From the NCBI GenBank assembly GCA_020002185.1, contig CM034536.1, forward strand, positions 11,353,406 to 11,417,405: 64,000 bases of DNA, read 5' to 3'. The DNA comes from Paraescarpia echinospica (lineage: Eukaryota > Annelida > Polychaeta > Sabellida > Siboglinidae). A program made the translations under genes and the position numbers. Below the pieces are notes generated by a model. It was not told where the DNA came from. It saw only the letters and a list, made by a program, of their open reading frames with translations, and did no database searches. This document shows positions 44,246 to 54,603 of the stretch, piece by piece; position 1 is the first letter of the stretch, and every line of letters begins with the position of its first letter.

Positions 44246-45104
44246 GAGCATTAGGGTGTCTTTTTATTGCACCCGCTGCTTTGCAGGGCTCAATATTGCG
44301 TACCTAGTACCTAGTCGCATTTGCGAGTATAATATTACGCCTGCAATGCTTTAGTCGCAATGTGCGACTTAGAACTTTGTCCATTGATTACTGCCCTGAC
44401 AGGCAACTGACCATTTGGGCCCTTGTGTTGATATATTAAAAGGTATTAGCCATCATACAAATTGTGAATGATGACATTTAACCCTTTCTATGCCCCTGCT
44501 TACCCCCTACAGCAGCAAATATTGATAACTTGTAGCAAGTGACTGATGACTTTTTGCCTAAGGTTGTGAGTTCATAGTCCTATGCAGGCACCCCTGTACT
44601 GTCCACCCTTGTATAATTTGGTGATTTGGGCAACCAGCAGAAAGAAGAAACTCCTAACCAACTAGCTGCTTTTTGTTTGTTTGAAGTTTAAACTGAAATA
44701 GTGTGTGCCTAACAGAACTCAATCTAATGCCTGTCAGAATATAAAGGAGATAATGTTCCTTGTGTTAAGACAGTATGGATATACATGTACACACAGTCAA
44801 ACTAAATATGTATAATGTAAAAGCATTCAATCGCATAATTAATTGTTATGGTTGTAGATATCTATATCAAAACATTTACCGGGTAACATGCATGGCTAGG
44901 TCCAATTACATAACTGTGTGTGGAATTTGTTACAAACAAAATGTTATGTATAGTAGCATAGATGATAATTCAGAACGCTGTACGTTGTGTTGATTATTTG
45001 GTATAACATTTTTGTTCTCAATAAAATGCCATGACATGTCAAATGTTGCATTTTAATTAGTCAACGCATGTGTGCTCCTAAATATATATATACTTTGCTT
45101 TAGG
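44246..45104. mobile_element. Probable insertion splitting the LINE remnant
   Basis: About 0.85 kb of unrelated AT-rich sequence lies between two parts of one LINE coding region. I could not define terminal repeats. Confidence 0.4.
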
Positions 45105-45245
45105 AGCTTCGAGGTCTACTTTGCCGATTTTAACTGCGACCTCGTGGTCGACAGAGCCACCAGCAGATATAACGGAACCTACGTAAGTAATATCATCCAC
45201 AAAAGTCGACGATTTCGTCATTGGAGTCAGGCTACAACCCATATA
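45105..45245 (-). mobile_element. LINE coding remnant upstream of 43787-44245
   Basis: Minus-strand frame reading VDDITYVGSVISAGGSVDHE then a VKIGKV-like segment, which in LINE RTs lies just upstream of the C-terminal region found at 43787-44245. Confidence 0.65.
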
Positions 45246-46100
45246 TAAAAAACCGGGTTCTCAAAGAGCTGCAGCCCTAACTGGCTTCCATGCCATGGCA
45301 CGACTGATGCAGTGACACTACCGGTTACACCAGTGGCGTGGGGAAAGGCGCTTTTTGTTTATGAAGGCGTATCCTAAAAATAATTTCAGCTCTAAGCCAA
45401 CTTGGCAGCGGCGATGTGTACCCAGAAGTTATTGAACGGTGTGAGTAGTTTAAGGGTTGCTAAGCATTGTTACTTAATTACGTTTTTGTACGATACGTAT
45501 GTCCGTGTGCGTGCGTGCGTGCGTTCGTCCGTGTTTATGTTCTGGTATTATGTGCAATTGTTAATTAATTATACATAATTAATTATGTATAATCCAATAC
45601 CAACCAGTTACATTGTTATCAAATTAACAATAATTAATGTCTTCAAAAATAATGTTTTATAACCCCCATAGTATTATTAAATTGATAGCAACACATTCAA
45701 ACCAAATAGGCCATCAATGCAGTATATATAGTTTAGCAAATTTGCTCATTACTAGGGCAAGCTCAGGTAGAAAAAGCACGCCGAAAAAAGCACGCCGCGT
45801 ATGTGCGGGTGTGCCACTCTCAGGGTGATTCACCCGTTTATCGGTGACATCAAAATAATCGAAAAGCCAACTGACAGACAGACAGGCGGGCGGGCGGGCA
45901 GGCAGGCATGCAGGCAGGCAGGCAGGCAGGCAGGCAGGCTGACAGACATACAGACAGCTTCTTCTTGTGAACCTCATAATTTTGAAGAAGGTTAGATAAT
46001 CACAACAATGTAACAAAACATCGTTCAGACTTTAATACACGGTCCACTTTCAAAAGGGCGTTTGACTGTCCGACTATTAAACAGAACCTATTAAGTAAAC
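45246..46100. other. Gene-free stretch with (GGCA)n microsatellite
   Basis: CGGG/CAGG tandem repeat at about 45886-45952; GTGC repeats near 45508-45528. No gene recognised. Confidence 0.6.
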
Positions 46101-46107
46101 CATAAAA

Positions 46108-46308
46108 TCAATGCCAAATGGTGAATTCGATACGCCAGTTGGAACGTCGATCACACGCACGGACTGGACTTCTTTGTGCTCGCAATAACACTGGCCCTTG
46201 TGCTTCTGGTTGGAACCAGTATCCAGATAGTTCTAAACTCATTTCGTTGTCAACATCAGAATAATCAGAATACACATACCGGCGCCACCCTGTCGAGACA
46301 CAACGCAC
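46108..46308 (-). CDS. Possible terminal exon of an unidentified gene
   Basis: On minus, an acceptor-like TGTCTCGACAG is followed by an open stretch reading WRRYVYSDYSDVDNEMSLEL and ending RIEFTIWH-stop, with ATTAAA about 80 bp after the stop. The composition is less AT-rich than its flanks. I recognise no family and see no upstream exon. It may be chance. Confidence 0.3.
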   Translation of the reverse strand: MRCVSTGWRRYVYSDYSDVDNEMSLELSGYWFQPEAQGPVLLRAQRSPVRACDRRSNWRIEFTIWH

Positions 46309-46329
46309 GGTGGCATTGTAATGATATAT

Positions 46330-48090
46330 GCACTATTTGTTTTATCAAATAATATTTGTTGTTTTTATTTCACGTCTTTGGTCTTCTGGTGTATCCGTGC
46401 ACACCTAACTTACACATCTCCCCGTCAAAGACCGTCTGCAATGTTTATTGCCTATTAGAAATTGCAACATTGGACACGTTTAGAGATCTTTAATGTACTG
46501 TTCATCTAGGAACAAAACACATAATCCTAATTTAATAAGATATGTTATAGTAAATGACTAAAATGAATGTAGTATACTAAATAAATGATATCATTGTGCT
46601 AACATAACGTGTTTGTTGTGTTTTACGTAACTCACTACTCGTGTTTCTTATCATTCAAGCAAACTATATCTGACCAAATAGCATTGGCTGTGGGATTACT
46701 CTGTAATGCGGCAACTTGTTATATATTTCGATATGTTTGATCTCACTGACAAAACACTTTTTAGATAGTCTAGCTACTTCCCGTTTCCAACATGTGTAAT
46801 GCTTCATGGATAACAAAAGAAAGACGACTGTTTTGGCCTTGATCTAGTTATGAGCAGACATTGGAGACAAATCGTTTTACTGCGGGAGACGGCAGAAACC
46901 ATTAAATCAGTTTGAAAGTGTGAACTGCGTAGTTTTTGCTGACTGCCTACCAGGCGTGGCGTAGGACTTTGTAATGGAGAACAAAATGATAAGTAATATT
47001 TTTATTGTCAAGTTCCTTTGTTTGCACAATGTACGTGCGCCATACATGTAGCATGAGAGCATATAGCATTCAATATAAATTCTTGCGCATATAAGTGTAA
47101 ATGGGTAGTTATTTGGCGTCGTTCATGGCTAGAAGATCGAGTCCAAGTAGACAAGATATGGGTTATACGGAACGACAATGAGACACTTTGTTTAAAGGGG
47201 AAATGAAGCACAGCCGTTTTATGCCATAATAGTCCAATATGTACTATACAAGTCTGCATTAGTGGAAACAGAAACTTAATCATTTATGAAACAATCTATA
47301 AACGGATTATTTTCGTATAAAGTCTATTTTTTGTCTGGCGACTGTAGATTTTTCATCGCGGTTAAATTTGTCGGGTCATCGGCTCGCAGCCTACTACCCG
47401 ATATTTTGTCGCGACTAGCTAAGGTGCACGAGTTAGACGGTTCAACTGCATCCTGACATATTGGGCTCACAGTTTATAGTGAATGAACTGAATTTGCACG
47501 TACGACGACACAGATCAGATGCTGTTACCACCTCAGTGTTGGCTGTTGCTAATAGTAATAATAACAGTCATGCTAGACATATCCCATTCAGCAGACTTTT
47601 CCTGCCAGCGTTTCGCTTTCACGACTCTTGCTCTAGTCAGGCTATATTTGGCGGAGATAGATCGTTGAAATTGGTGGTGTATCAAAGTTCATAAGCAAGT
47701 GGAATTACTGATTGATAAGTATTATTCTTGCCTTAATATCATGCAGTAAACATATATTGAGTAGCAGTTGTGCTTAAAGTTAGTTAGATAAAGTATTTTA
47801 GGACACTTTAGTCTAGTGAGTGATAATAGGGTACGTTAGCTTACGGCTACGATAAGTTTGTAAACAAGATTTAATATATAGGTGATAAAGTAACAACCAT
47901 AAACTACCTACATAAGATAATATCTGTGTAAGTCAGTACCTGCTAGACATTTTGATAAGGTAGCTTTGTTGTTAAAATTAAGCATTTGCGATAATCGGGC
48001 GAACTAAGTTTATGTAGCTAGTGTCTCTCTTATTCGCTAGGGCGCTGTATAACCTAAATAAATAAGGCAGTCTAGCGTACGCAATCTTAC
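46330..48090. other. Intergenic sequence and probable CR1 5' region
   Basis: No gene recognised. The last several hundred bases before 48220 (tandem-free, with few ATGs) may be the 5' UTR of the CR1-type LINE, whose 5' end I cannot locate. Confidence 0.4.
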
Positions 48091-48219
48091 GTAAAGTGTA
48101 ACATTTGTGCACAGAAAACAGTCTTCTTAAAGACTACATAGACAGTGAATAGTGTAAACACAGTTGACAAAACTATTTTAAATAGCTAATTAGATTATTA
48201 TTATTAAATAAATTCTGAT

Positions 48220-49440
48220 ATGGCGCCTTGCAAGCGGCAAGTCAAGGCAAAGAGACACTTGGTGTGCGACGACTGCCACAGTTGGGTAGATTTTGCCTTA
48301 TCCGGCTGTACGAAGTCATGGACAGAAACCAAGGAAGAGGGATTCACCTTTCAGTGCGTGGGGTGTTGGAAGGTGAAATGTCTGGAGAAAGAGGTAGCTA
48401 GGTTGGTAGATATTGTGAAGGGGATGGAGATGAGAATCAGCAAGGAGACAGATGGAATGGAGAGAGACGACAGGGATAAAGTTGGGAATACTGTGAAACT
48501 GAAGGAGCAGAGTAGTGGCAACAAGACCGAGGAAAGGAGACTGAGAGGAGGGAAGGTGATCGGAGGGGAAGAAAGTGGAGGATCGACGGCAGGAAATGTG
48601 ACAGGTGTGAAGGTGGCAGGAGAGAAAGTGACCGTAGAGAAAGAGGTAGGAGGGAAAAAGAGACGGGAGAGGAGAGAAGGAAATGCAATGGGAGGAAAGA
48701 TGACGGGAAGAAAGGAAGTGAGAGTACATGTGACAGAAGAGAAGTCGGGAGGGACGATGACAGGAAGAAAGGTGACAAGAGAAACAGCGTCAGGAAAGAA
48801 TGGAACGGACGAGAATGTGACGGGAGAGCAGATGACAGGGGAACAAGATTACAACCAGACAGATGCAAACCGCAGAAAGAGCTACACTGAGGCAGTGATT
48901 GAGGGGGCAATGAGGAAAGAGAGGGTGTTTATGGGCGATTCGATTATGAGAAAGACAGATAAGACTCTAAGCGAGGGGGAGGACGTCGTTGTTTGTCTAC
49001 CGGGGGCTAGGATAGAACATGTAACTGAAAGGGTAGAGAAGGTACTGGGGCATGGCAAGGGAGGGTCTATACTAGTACATGTAGGGACAAATAACGCAGA
49101 GAGGGAGGGAACAACTGGGATAGTTCAGAAGTACAGACAGTTAGTGAAGAAGTTAAAGAAGACAAGAGTAGAACAGATTATCCTCTCAGGAATTTTGCCA
49201 GTAATGGGAGGAAGGGGGCCGACATATAGAAACTGCAAGAGGATGGCGATCAACGCACTAGTTGAGCAGATGTGTAAAGAAGAGGGGGTGGGATTCGTAG
49301 ATTTATGGGGATACTTTGTTGGGAGGGAAGATATGTACATGAGAGATGGCCTACATCTAAGTGGAAAGGGGGCAGCAGTTTTCTCAGAGAACTTGCTGCA
49401 ATCTGTTGACAGTGGGACAGGCTGCATCTATTTAAACTAG
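48220..49440 (+). CDS. CR1-type LINE ORF1: PHD-like finger and SGNH esterase
   Basis: 406 codons. N-terminal PHD-like Cys cluster: LVCDDCHSW...FQCVGCWKVKC (residues about 14-54), then a Glu/Arg/Gly-rich low-complexity stretch (residues about 80-220). The C-terminal domain is an SGNH (GDSL-type) hydrolase with FMGDSIMRK (nucleophile Ser), VHVGTNNA (block III Asn) and RDGLHLSGKG (Asp and His). Known CR1 ORF1 proteins carry this esterase and bind the element RNA. It ends ...IYLN-TAG; the last sense codons form T TTA AAC before TAG. Confidence 0.88.
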   Translation: MAPCKRQVKAKRHLVCDDCHSWVDFALSGCTKSWTETKEEGFTFQCVGCWKVKCLEKEVARLVDIVKGMEMRISKETDGMERDDRDKVGNTVKLKEQSSGNKTEERRLRGGKVIGGEESGGSTAGNVTGVKVAGEKVTVEKEVGGKKRRERREGNAMGGKMTGRKEVRVHVTEEKSGGTMTGRKVTRETASGKNGTDENVTGEQMTGEQDYNQTDANRRKSYTEAVIEGAMRKERVFMGDSIMRKTDKTLSEGEDVVVCLPGARIEHVTERVEKVLGHGKGGSILVHVGTNNAEREGTTGIVQKYRQLVKKLKKTRVEQIILSGILPVMGGRGPTYRNCKRMAINALVEQMCKEEGVGFVDLWGYFVGREDMYMRDGLHLSGKGAAVFSENLLQSVDSGTGCIYLN

Positions 49441-50450
49441 ATTCGCAGGGGGGATTCACAGAGAAGCCTGAAACTGGAGGCATAGATAAAGACAGCAGAA
49501 ATAAATCGGCAAAGAACAGCCTGGAAAACTGTTCTGAATCAGGATATAAATGCATTTGTTTAAATGCAAGGAGCATAGTAAACAAAAGAAGTGAACTAAA
49601 CATTATGGTAGAAGATATTGACCCTCACATAATAGGTATAACTGAATCGTGGGCCACCACTGATATATCAGATGCCGAATTGGGACTAACAGGATATGTA
49701 ATGTTTAGGAAAGATAGAATAGGAAGAAAGGGAGGTGGAGTTATTTTATATATTAAAGAATCTATCCAGGCTTATGAAATAAAATTAGAAAGAGAAGCAG
49801 ATTGCGAAGAAGCTGTTTGGTGTAACATAGTTACAGGAAACTCAACGTTAACAGTTGGGTTAGTTTATCGAAGTCCAAACATAAGCATAGAAGAGAATGA
49901 AAAAATACAAAACGCTATAAGGGAAGTAAGCAAACGGAACTGTATTATTATGGGGGACTTTAACCATGGGCATATACAATGGAAATCTCTACAGAGTATG
50001 GGGAGTGAGGACCACAAGTTTTTAGTTTTAGTACAAGATAGTTTCCTTTCTCAACATGTGCTAGAACCAACCAGGGGAGAGAATGTGTTAGACTTAGTTT
50101 TGTCCTCACAGAAAGAATTAGTTGACAATGTCAAGATATGTGAGCCACTGGGGAGTAGTGATCACAACCAGATACATTTTACCATCAAAGTAAAATCAGA
50201 AAGGAATAGTAAAAAGCAGTATAGGAGAAATTTCCACAAAGGAAGGTATAAGGACATGAGGAAATATTTAGCAAAGATAGACTGGAATAACACACTGAAG
50301 AATAAGACAGCAACCGAATGCTGGAATATCTTAAATAGTGAAATTAAGTGCATAGTCGATAAATTTGTACCTTTCAAAAAACAAGGGAAACGGTCTAAAA
50401 GAAACACTTATCGAAAGAAGCCATTAGAAAAATTAAGTATAAACAAATGA
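49410..50450 (+). CDS. CR1-type LINE ORF2, part 1: APE-type endonuclease
   Basis: The frame is open from 49410, overlapping the ORF1 end by 31 nt in the -1 frame. Its first ATG (49605) lies after the conserved start of the endonuclease (CLNARSIVNKRSEL, about 49557-49598), so initiation there would lose it. Motifs: IIGITESW, GLVYRSPN, IMGDFNHGHIQW and SSDHNQIHF (catalytic Asp, Asn, His). The frame ends at TGA 50448-50450 because of an indel near 50420. Confidence 0.85.
   Translation, partial: QWDRLHLFKLDSQGGFTEKPETGGIDKDSRNKSAKNSLENCSESGYKCICLNARSIVNKRSELNIMVEDIDPHIIGITESWATTDISDAELGLTGYVMFRKDRIGRKGGGVILYIKESIQAYEIKLEREADCEEAVWCNIVTGNSTLTVGLVYRSPNISIEENEKIQNAIREVSKRNCIIMGDFNHGHIQWKSLQSMGSEDHKFLVLVQDSFLSQHVLEPTRGENVLDLVLSSQKELVDNVKICEPLGSSDHNQIHFTIKVKSERNSKKQYRRNFHKGRYKDMRKYLAKIDWNNTLKNKTATECWNILNSEIKCIVDKFVPFKKQGKRSKRNTYRKKPLEKLSINK
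49431..49440 (+). promoter_or_regulatory. Candidate -1 frameshift site T TTA AAC before ORF1 stop TAG
   Basis: In the ORF1 frame the codons are TAT TTA AAC TAG, so the heptamer T TTA AAC is in register. A -1 slip leads into the ORF2 frame, open from 49410. This is one of the strongest known slippery heptamers in eukaryotic systems. Confidence 0.6.
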
Positions 50451-50797
50451 TGTGGAAGTCATATAGATGTACTGGAAATGATGAAGACTACAACATTTAT
50501 AAAGAAGCACTTAATCAAGCTACAGCTGAAATTAGAAATTCAAAGAGAAGCTATGAAATAAAATTAGCTAGTAATATAAAACATGACAGTAAGAGTTTTT
50601 ATGCGTATATTCGAAGCAAACAGAAAGTTCAGGATAAGGTCGGTCCTCTAGAAGATAGTGCTGGAAATACAATATCAGAGGGATTCTTAATGGCAGAAGA
50701 CCTGAATGAGTATTTTAGTTCAGTGTTTACCATGGAAGATATTAGTTCACTGCCAGTACCAGAGGCTAAGTTCAAGGGGCAGATTCAGACTATTTAG
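50421..50797 (+). CDS. CR1-type LINE ORF2, part 2: linker region (frameshifted)
   Basis: Continues the ORF2 protein in another frame from about 50421 (MMWKSYRCTGNDEDYNIYKE, Ala/Lys-rich helices) to a TAG at 50795-50797. The conserved continuation into the RT moves to a third frame near 50780. Confidence 0.78.
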
Positions 50798-52317
50798 GAC
50801 AGTTAGTTGTAACCTCGGAAATGGTAGCTAAGAAAATAAGGGCTATGAAGGATAATAAATCACCTGGAGTGGACGGGATTCCGCCCAAACTACTATTGAA
50901 AATTGTAGAACAAATTAGCGTACCGCTTGCAACAGTTTTCAATTTGTCAATAGAAGAGGGAGTGGTTCCTTTAGAATGGAAAGAGGCAAACATTATACCG
51001 TTATTTAAAAAAGGTTCGAGAAACAAGTCAGAGAACCATAGACCAGTGAGTTTAACATCAGTGATTTGCAAATTATTAGAAAGACTAATTAAAGATCACA
51101 TGGTGGATTTTCTTGTTAAACATAACTTGATAAACCCATCTCAACATGGGTTTTTAAAAGCGAGGTCATGCTTAACAAATATGCTATGTTTTTTGGAAGA
51201 CATCACTAGGTGGGTAGATGAGGGATCACCAGTAGATATCATCTATTTAGATTTTCAAAAAGCTTTCGACAAAGTACCACATCAAAGATTACTCCTTAAG
51301 CTAAAGGCCCATGGCATAGGGAATGGTATAATAAACTGGATAGAAAAATGGTTGAATGACAGAAGACAACGTGTAGTAGTTGATGGGGAGGCTTCAAACT
51401 GGAAATCGGTATTGAGTGGGGTACCACAGGGATCAGTACTAGGACCTATATTATTCTTAATATATATCAACGATTTGGACGATGATATAACAAGCAAGGT
51501 GTTAAAATTTGCGGATGATACAAAAGTGTTTAGAAGGATTAAAAGTGATGGAGACAGACAGCAGTTACAAGATGATCTTGATAGGTTGATCAAATGGTCT
51601 GAAAAGTGGCAAATGCTGTTCAATTTTGGGAAATGTAAATGCCTCCACACAGGTCATGGGAATGAAGAGGTAAAATATAAAATGGGGGGTACTGTTCTAA
51701 GTACTACTGTAAAAGAAAAGGACTTGGGGTTAACCATTAGTGCTGATATGAAGGTTTCAGAGCAGTGCGGAATTGCAGCGTCAAAGGGAAATCAACTCCT
51801 TGGATTAATTAGGCGAAATATAGCGTATAAGAAAAAAGAATTAATAGTACCGCTGTACAAAACAATAGTGAGGCCTCATTTAGAATATTGTATACAAGCA
51901 TGGAGGCCATATCGCAAGAAGGACATAGATATGCTAGAAAGAGTACAGAGGAGAGCGACTAAAATGATACAAAATCTGAGGGATCTTAGTTACGAAATAC
52001 GCCTAAAAGAATGTGGTTTAACAACATTAGAGACCAGGAGATTGAGAGGAGATCACATAGAAGTGTTTAAAATATTGAATGGTTATGAAAATATTGATAG
52101 AAACATTTTTTTCTCAGTTAAGAAAAATAGAAGGACCAGAGGACATGAAGCTACATTAGTAAAGGAGCAGTGTAGATTAGATATAAGAAAGTTCTCATTC
52201 TCACAAAGGACTGTAAATGAATGGAACAGATTATCTCCTGATTGTGTTGGTGCTAGTAGCGTGAATATGTTTAAAAATAAAATCGACACACACCTTAAAA
52301 AGGCGGGATACATGTAG
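50780..52317 (+). CDS. CR1-type LINE ORF2, part 3: reverse transcriptase
   Basis: RT motifs in order: KSPGVDGIPPKLL, HRPVSLTSVICKLLERL, IYLDFQKAFDKVPH (motif A), SGVPQGSVLGPILFLIYIND (motif B) and KFADDTKVF (motif C, FADD). The C-terminal part (WRPYRKKDIDMLERVQRRAT, FNEWNRLSP-like text) is typical of CR1. Open to TAG at 52315-52317. Confidence 0.9.
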
Positions 52318-52340
52318 ATAAAAAGTATTGGACTCTCGAT

Positions 52341-52393
52341 AAGCCAAAAGGCTTCCTTGTCCACCTGCCATCCAGAGTAATTTTCTGGATGGC
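52341..52393 (+). other. 3' UTR hairpins of the CR1-type LINE
   Basis: AAGCC-AAAA-GGCTT at 52341-52354 and a perfect 10-bp stem GCCATCCAGA / TCTGGATGGC with a 7-nt loop at 52367-52393. 3' stem-loops recognised by the RT are known in CR1/L2-type LINEs. Confidence 0.7.
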
Positions 52394-52400
52394 AATCTTG

Positions 52401-54084
52401 TTAAAGTAGATTACACATCGTAAAGCCTAAGGGCATTGATGGAATTCCCATGCTGTGCCTTTTTCTATAGTCCACTGTTCGGACTTCAACATTTCGCTTG
52501 GAATCATGACCGTGGCTCTGGGAGGCAGCCATGTTTACAATGACGTGTGCGCGTGCACGTTTACCATTGGTCGGTAATCGCGCGAGCCCCGACAATTTGT
52601 AGGGGTCCGCAGCACACTAGCAGACAAGACTCGTCAGTACGTCCTGCGATCTAGCGCTGTCAGACATTATTCGACAAGCGCCGATCGTGTCGGAATTCGC
52701 AGCACACTAGCCAAGAAGTGAAGATTATTTGTTGGACTTCGAAAAACGGCTGTTGTGCTGCGGGCTTAAATCGGCAAATTAGAGCACTGCGTATCGCGTC
52801 GTTTTTTCGATGAAAATTCCAAGTGAGTTATTTGATTCGACTTGTTTACATTTATTTCATAAAATTAATGTACAATTCTGGGTATAAAGTAAAAGAGGTA
52901 AGTTTTTATATAGCGCAGTATCCAGTCCTCGGGAATATGGAAAGTTGTTTCCTAGCACTTATAGTATATCCAATAGCCATTCAGTGCATTCCATTTCATA
53001 ATTTTATGTTGTTGTATCTACGTACATGTTTACGTTGTTGTATGCTCGGAGCTACGCTGCGTCGCTTATTGAATTACTGTGTGCAGCGGTGGTTGGCATT
53101 TACAGTTGGTGATGCTGAGGATGATGATGATGATGATGACCATGAAAACGAAGATGATGATGACGATGTGGAAAATAAAGATAATGATGGCAAAAATGAC
53201 GACGGTGATGAAAATTTACTAGTGCACGGATGTGACAACGGCGATGATGATAATGATGAATATTAACGAAGACGAACTTGACGAGGATGGCAATCAAGGT
53301 AATTATGATGAATACTATAATGAAGATGAAAATAAAAATATAATCAATCAGCAATTTTAATTATATATACCAGGGTACATATATATATATATATGGCAAC
53401 AACACTACTCAATGTGTCGTCAACATTGTCGAATCGATTTCGGCGGTTGAGGAAGCGGGAGAATCAGTCTTACCAGGTGGTTGGATGTTAGCGCGATGGC
53501 GCGATGAGATGGAGCGAAGGCTGGAAGTTATGCAAAGACCACCACCTTGGCGCCGTCGATGTATCGCACTGTAGTTTTGGAACGACGCTATGCTGATGAA
53601 TTGGTGCTACCACGCCATCATTCCATGGCGTTGCGTCATCGCGTAATCGTAATACACCATCATCTCGCAGCAGATGTTATTTCGAGAATTTGCATTGTCT
53701 ATGGATTGGAATGGTGCAGATTTTGTTGCGATAAATTACAGTGTCTATGTTGTATATCTACGTCATATGACATATTAGTTTCCGTACATTGGTGGAATAC
53801 ACATGTAAGTGCACATGCAATCAAATACTCCTGTCTAGCCGGCTGAGTTTAGCTTGCACCGTTGCTATGATAATACACCGTCAAGTGTGTCGGATCAGTA
53901 ACTGCTATTCCATAATTCATCAACTGTCTGCGTCACTGTTGGTGTCCGTTACCAGTTCGACTTTACGAGTAAGACTCAGACGAACATGAGCTAACTGTCT
54001 ACGTTTTTCACAGCTGTCTCTGATTTTATGTGGTTGTCGTAATCCGCTGCTCCGTCTGGTTCAAGCTCTTCGGCCGACACAACC
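52401..54084. other. Intergenic stretch, low-complexity GAT repeats
   Basis: A minus-strand frame (52401-52595) starting MAASQSHGHDSKRN could be a first exon but has no recognised domain. (GAT)n-rich sequence at about 53113-53345 gives an Asp-rich frame that is probably a repeat artefact. (AT)n at 53378-53394. Confidence 0.5.
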
Positions 54085-54149
54085 ATGTTGCGACTAGTTG
54101 TCGCTGTTTCAACCGTTGGCTACACGATACTCTTGTGCTGTCAGATAGC
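54085..54149 (+). CDS. Candidate signal-peptide exon, possibly exon 1 of the paraoxonase-like gene
   Basis: ATG followed by a hydrophobic stretch MLRLVVAVSTVGYTILLCCQ and a GTAAGT donor at 54150. Paraoxonases have such an N-terminal anchor. However the exon ends in phase 2, while the next recognised exon needs phase 1. Either it is not the right exon, a small exon is missing, or an indel is present. Confidence 0.35.
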
Positions 54150-54537
54150 GTAAGTCCGTCATAATACTCTGTACATTCTTGTGTGTCTTGGTCATTATGA
54201 CTGTTCTCCTAGATATATTCGTATTTGTTTCACAGCTGACACATCTTACATTAAAACGTTACCTCTGTTTGATGTATCAGCTATGTTAGATATTACGTGA
54301 GGAAACCTTTATTAGGACATATTCGGGTCCGGGAAGATTAGGGTTGTACACAAATTAATAAATTCCCCACATCTGCCAACATAATAACATTTATGCATTT
54401 TATATTGCCTAAGTGAATATTGCTTACATTAATGTCATAGTTGTGCTTGCAGTTACATCAATTTAGCCTACATCCCAAAGTTTGTTGAGTCAGATTGACA
54501 TGATATCGGTTTACGGAGTAGCTGTTTTCGTTTTTAG

Positions 54538-54603
54538 ATGGACATTTTTCTCTCCAAACATGCAATCACCAGCCGGGCCGTTGTATGCTGGTGTCCGGCA
54601 TTG
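54538..54603 (+). CDS. Paraoxonase-like gene, exon with CNHQPGRC
   Basis: Acceptor GTTTTTAG, donor GTAAGT. In phase 1 it reads GHFSLQTCNHQPGRCMLVSGI, matching the N-terminal paraoxonase segment that ends in a GI(E/D) motif. The last base completes the Asp codon with the next exon. Confidence 0.75.

Larger units (their letters stand above)
48090..52400 (+). mobile_element. Nearly full-length CR1-type LINE
   Basis: ORF1 (48220-49440) plus ORF2 (about 49410-52317, two frameshifts) plus a 3' UTR with hairpins (52341-52393). ORF1 with an SGNH esterase domain and ORF2 with APE endonuclease and RT is the arrangement known for CR1. The reading frames are well kept apart from two indels, so insertion is recent. 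Confidence 0.85.

Noticed and set aside
53113..53345. Asp/Glu-rich coding sequence
   Set aside because: Best explained by (GAT)n low-complexity DNA; no start, splice or conserved context.
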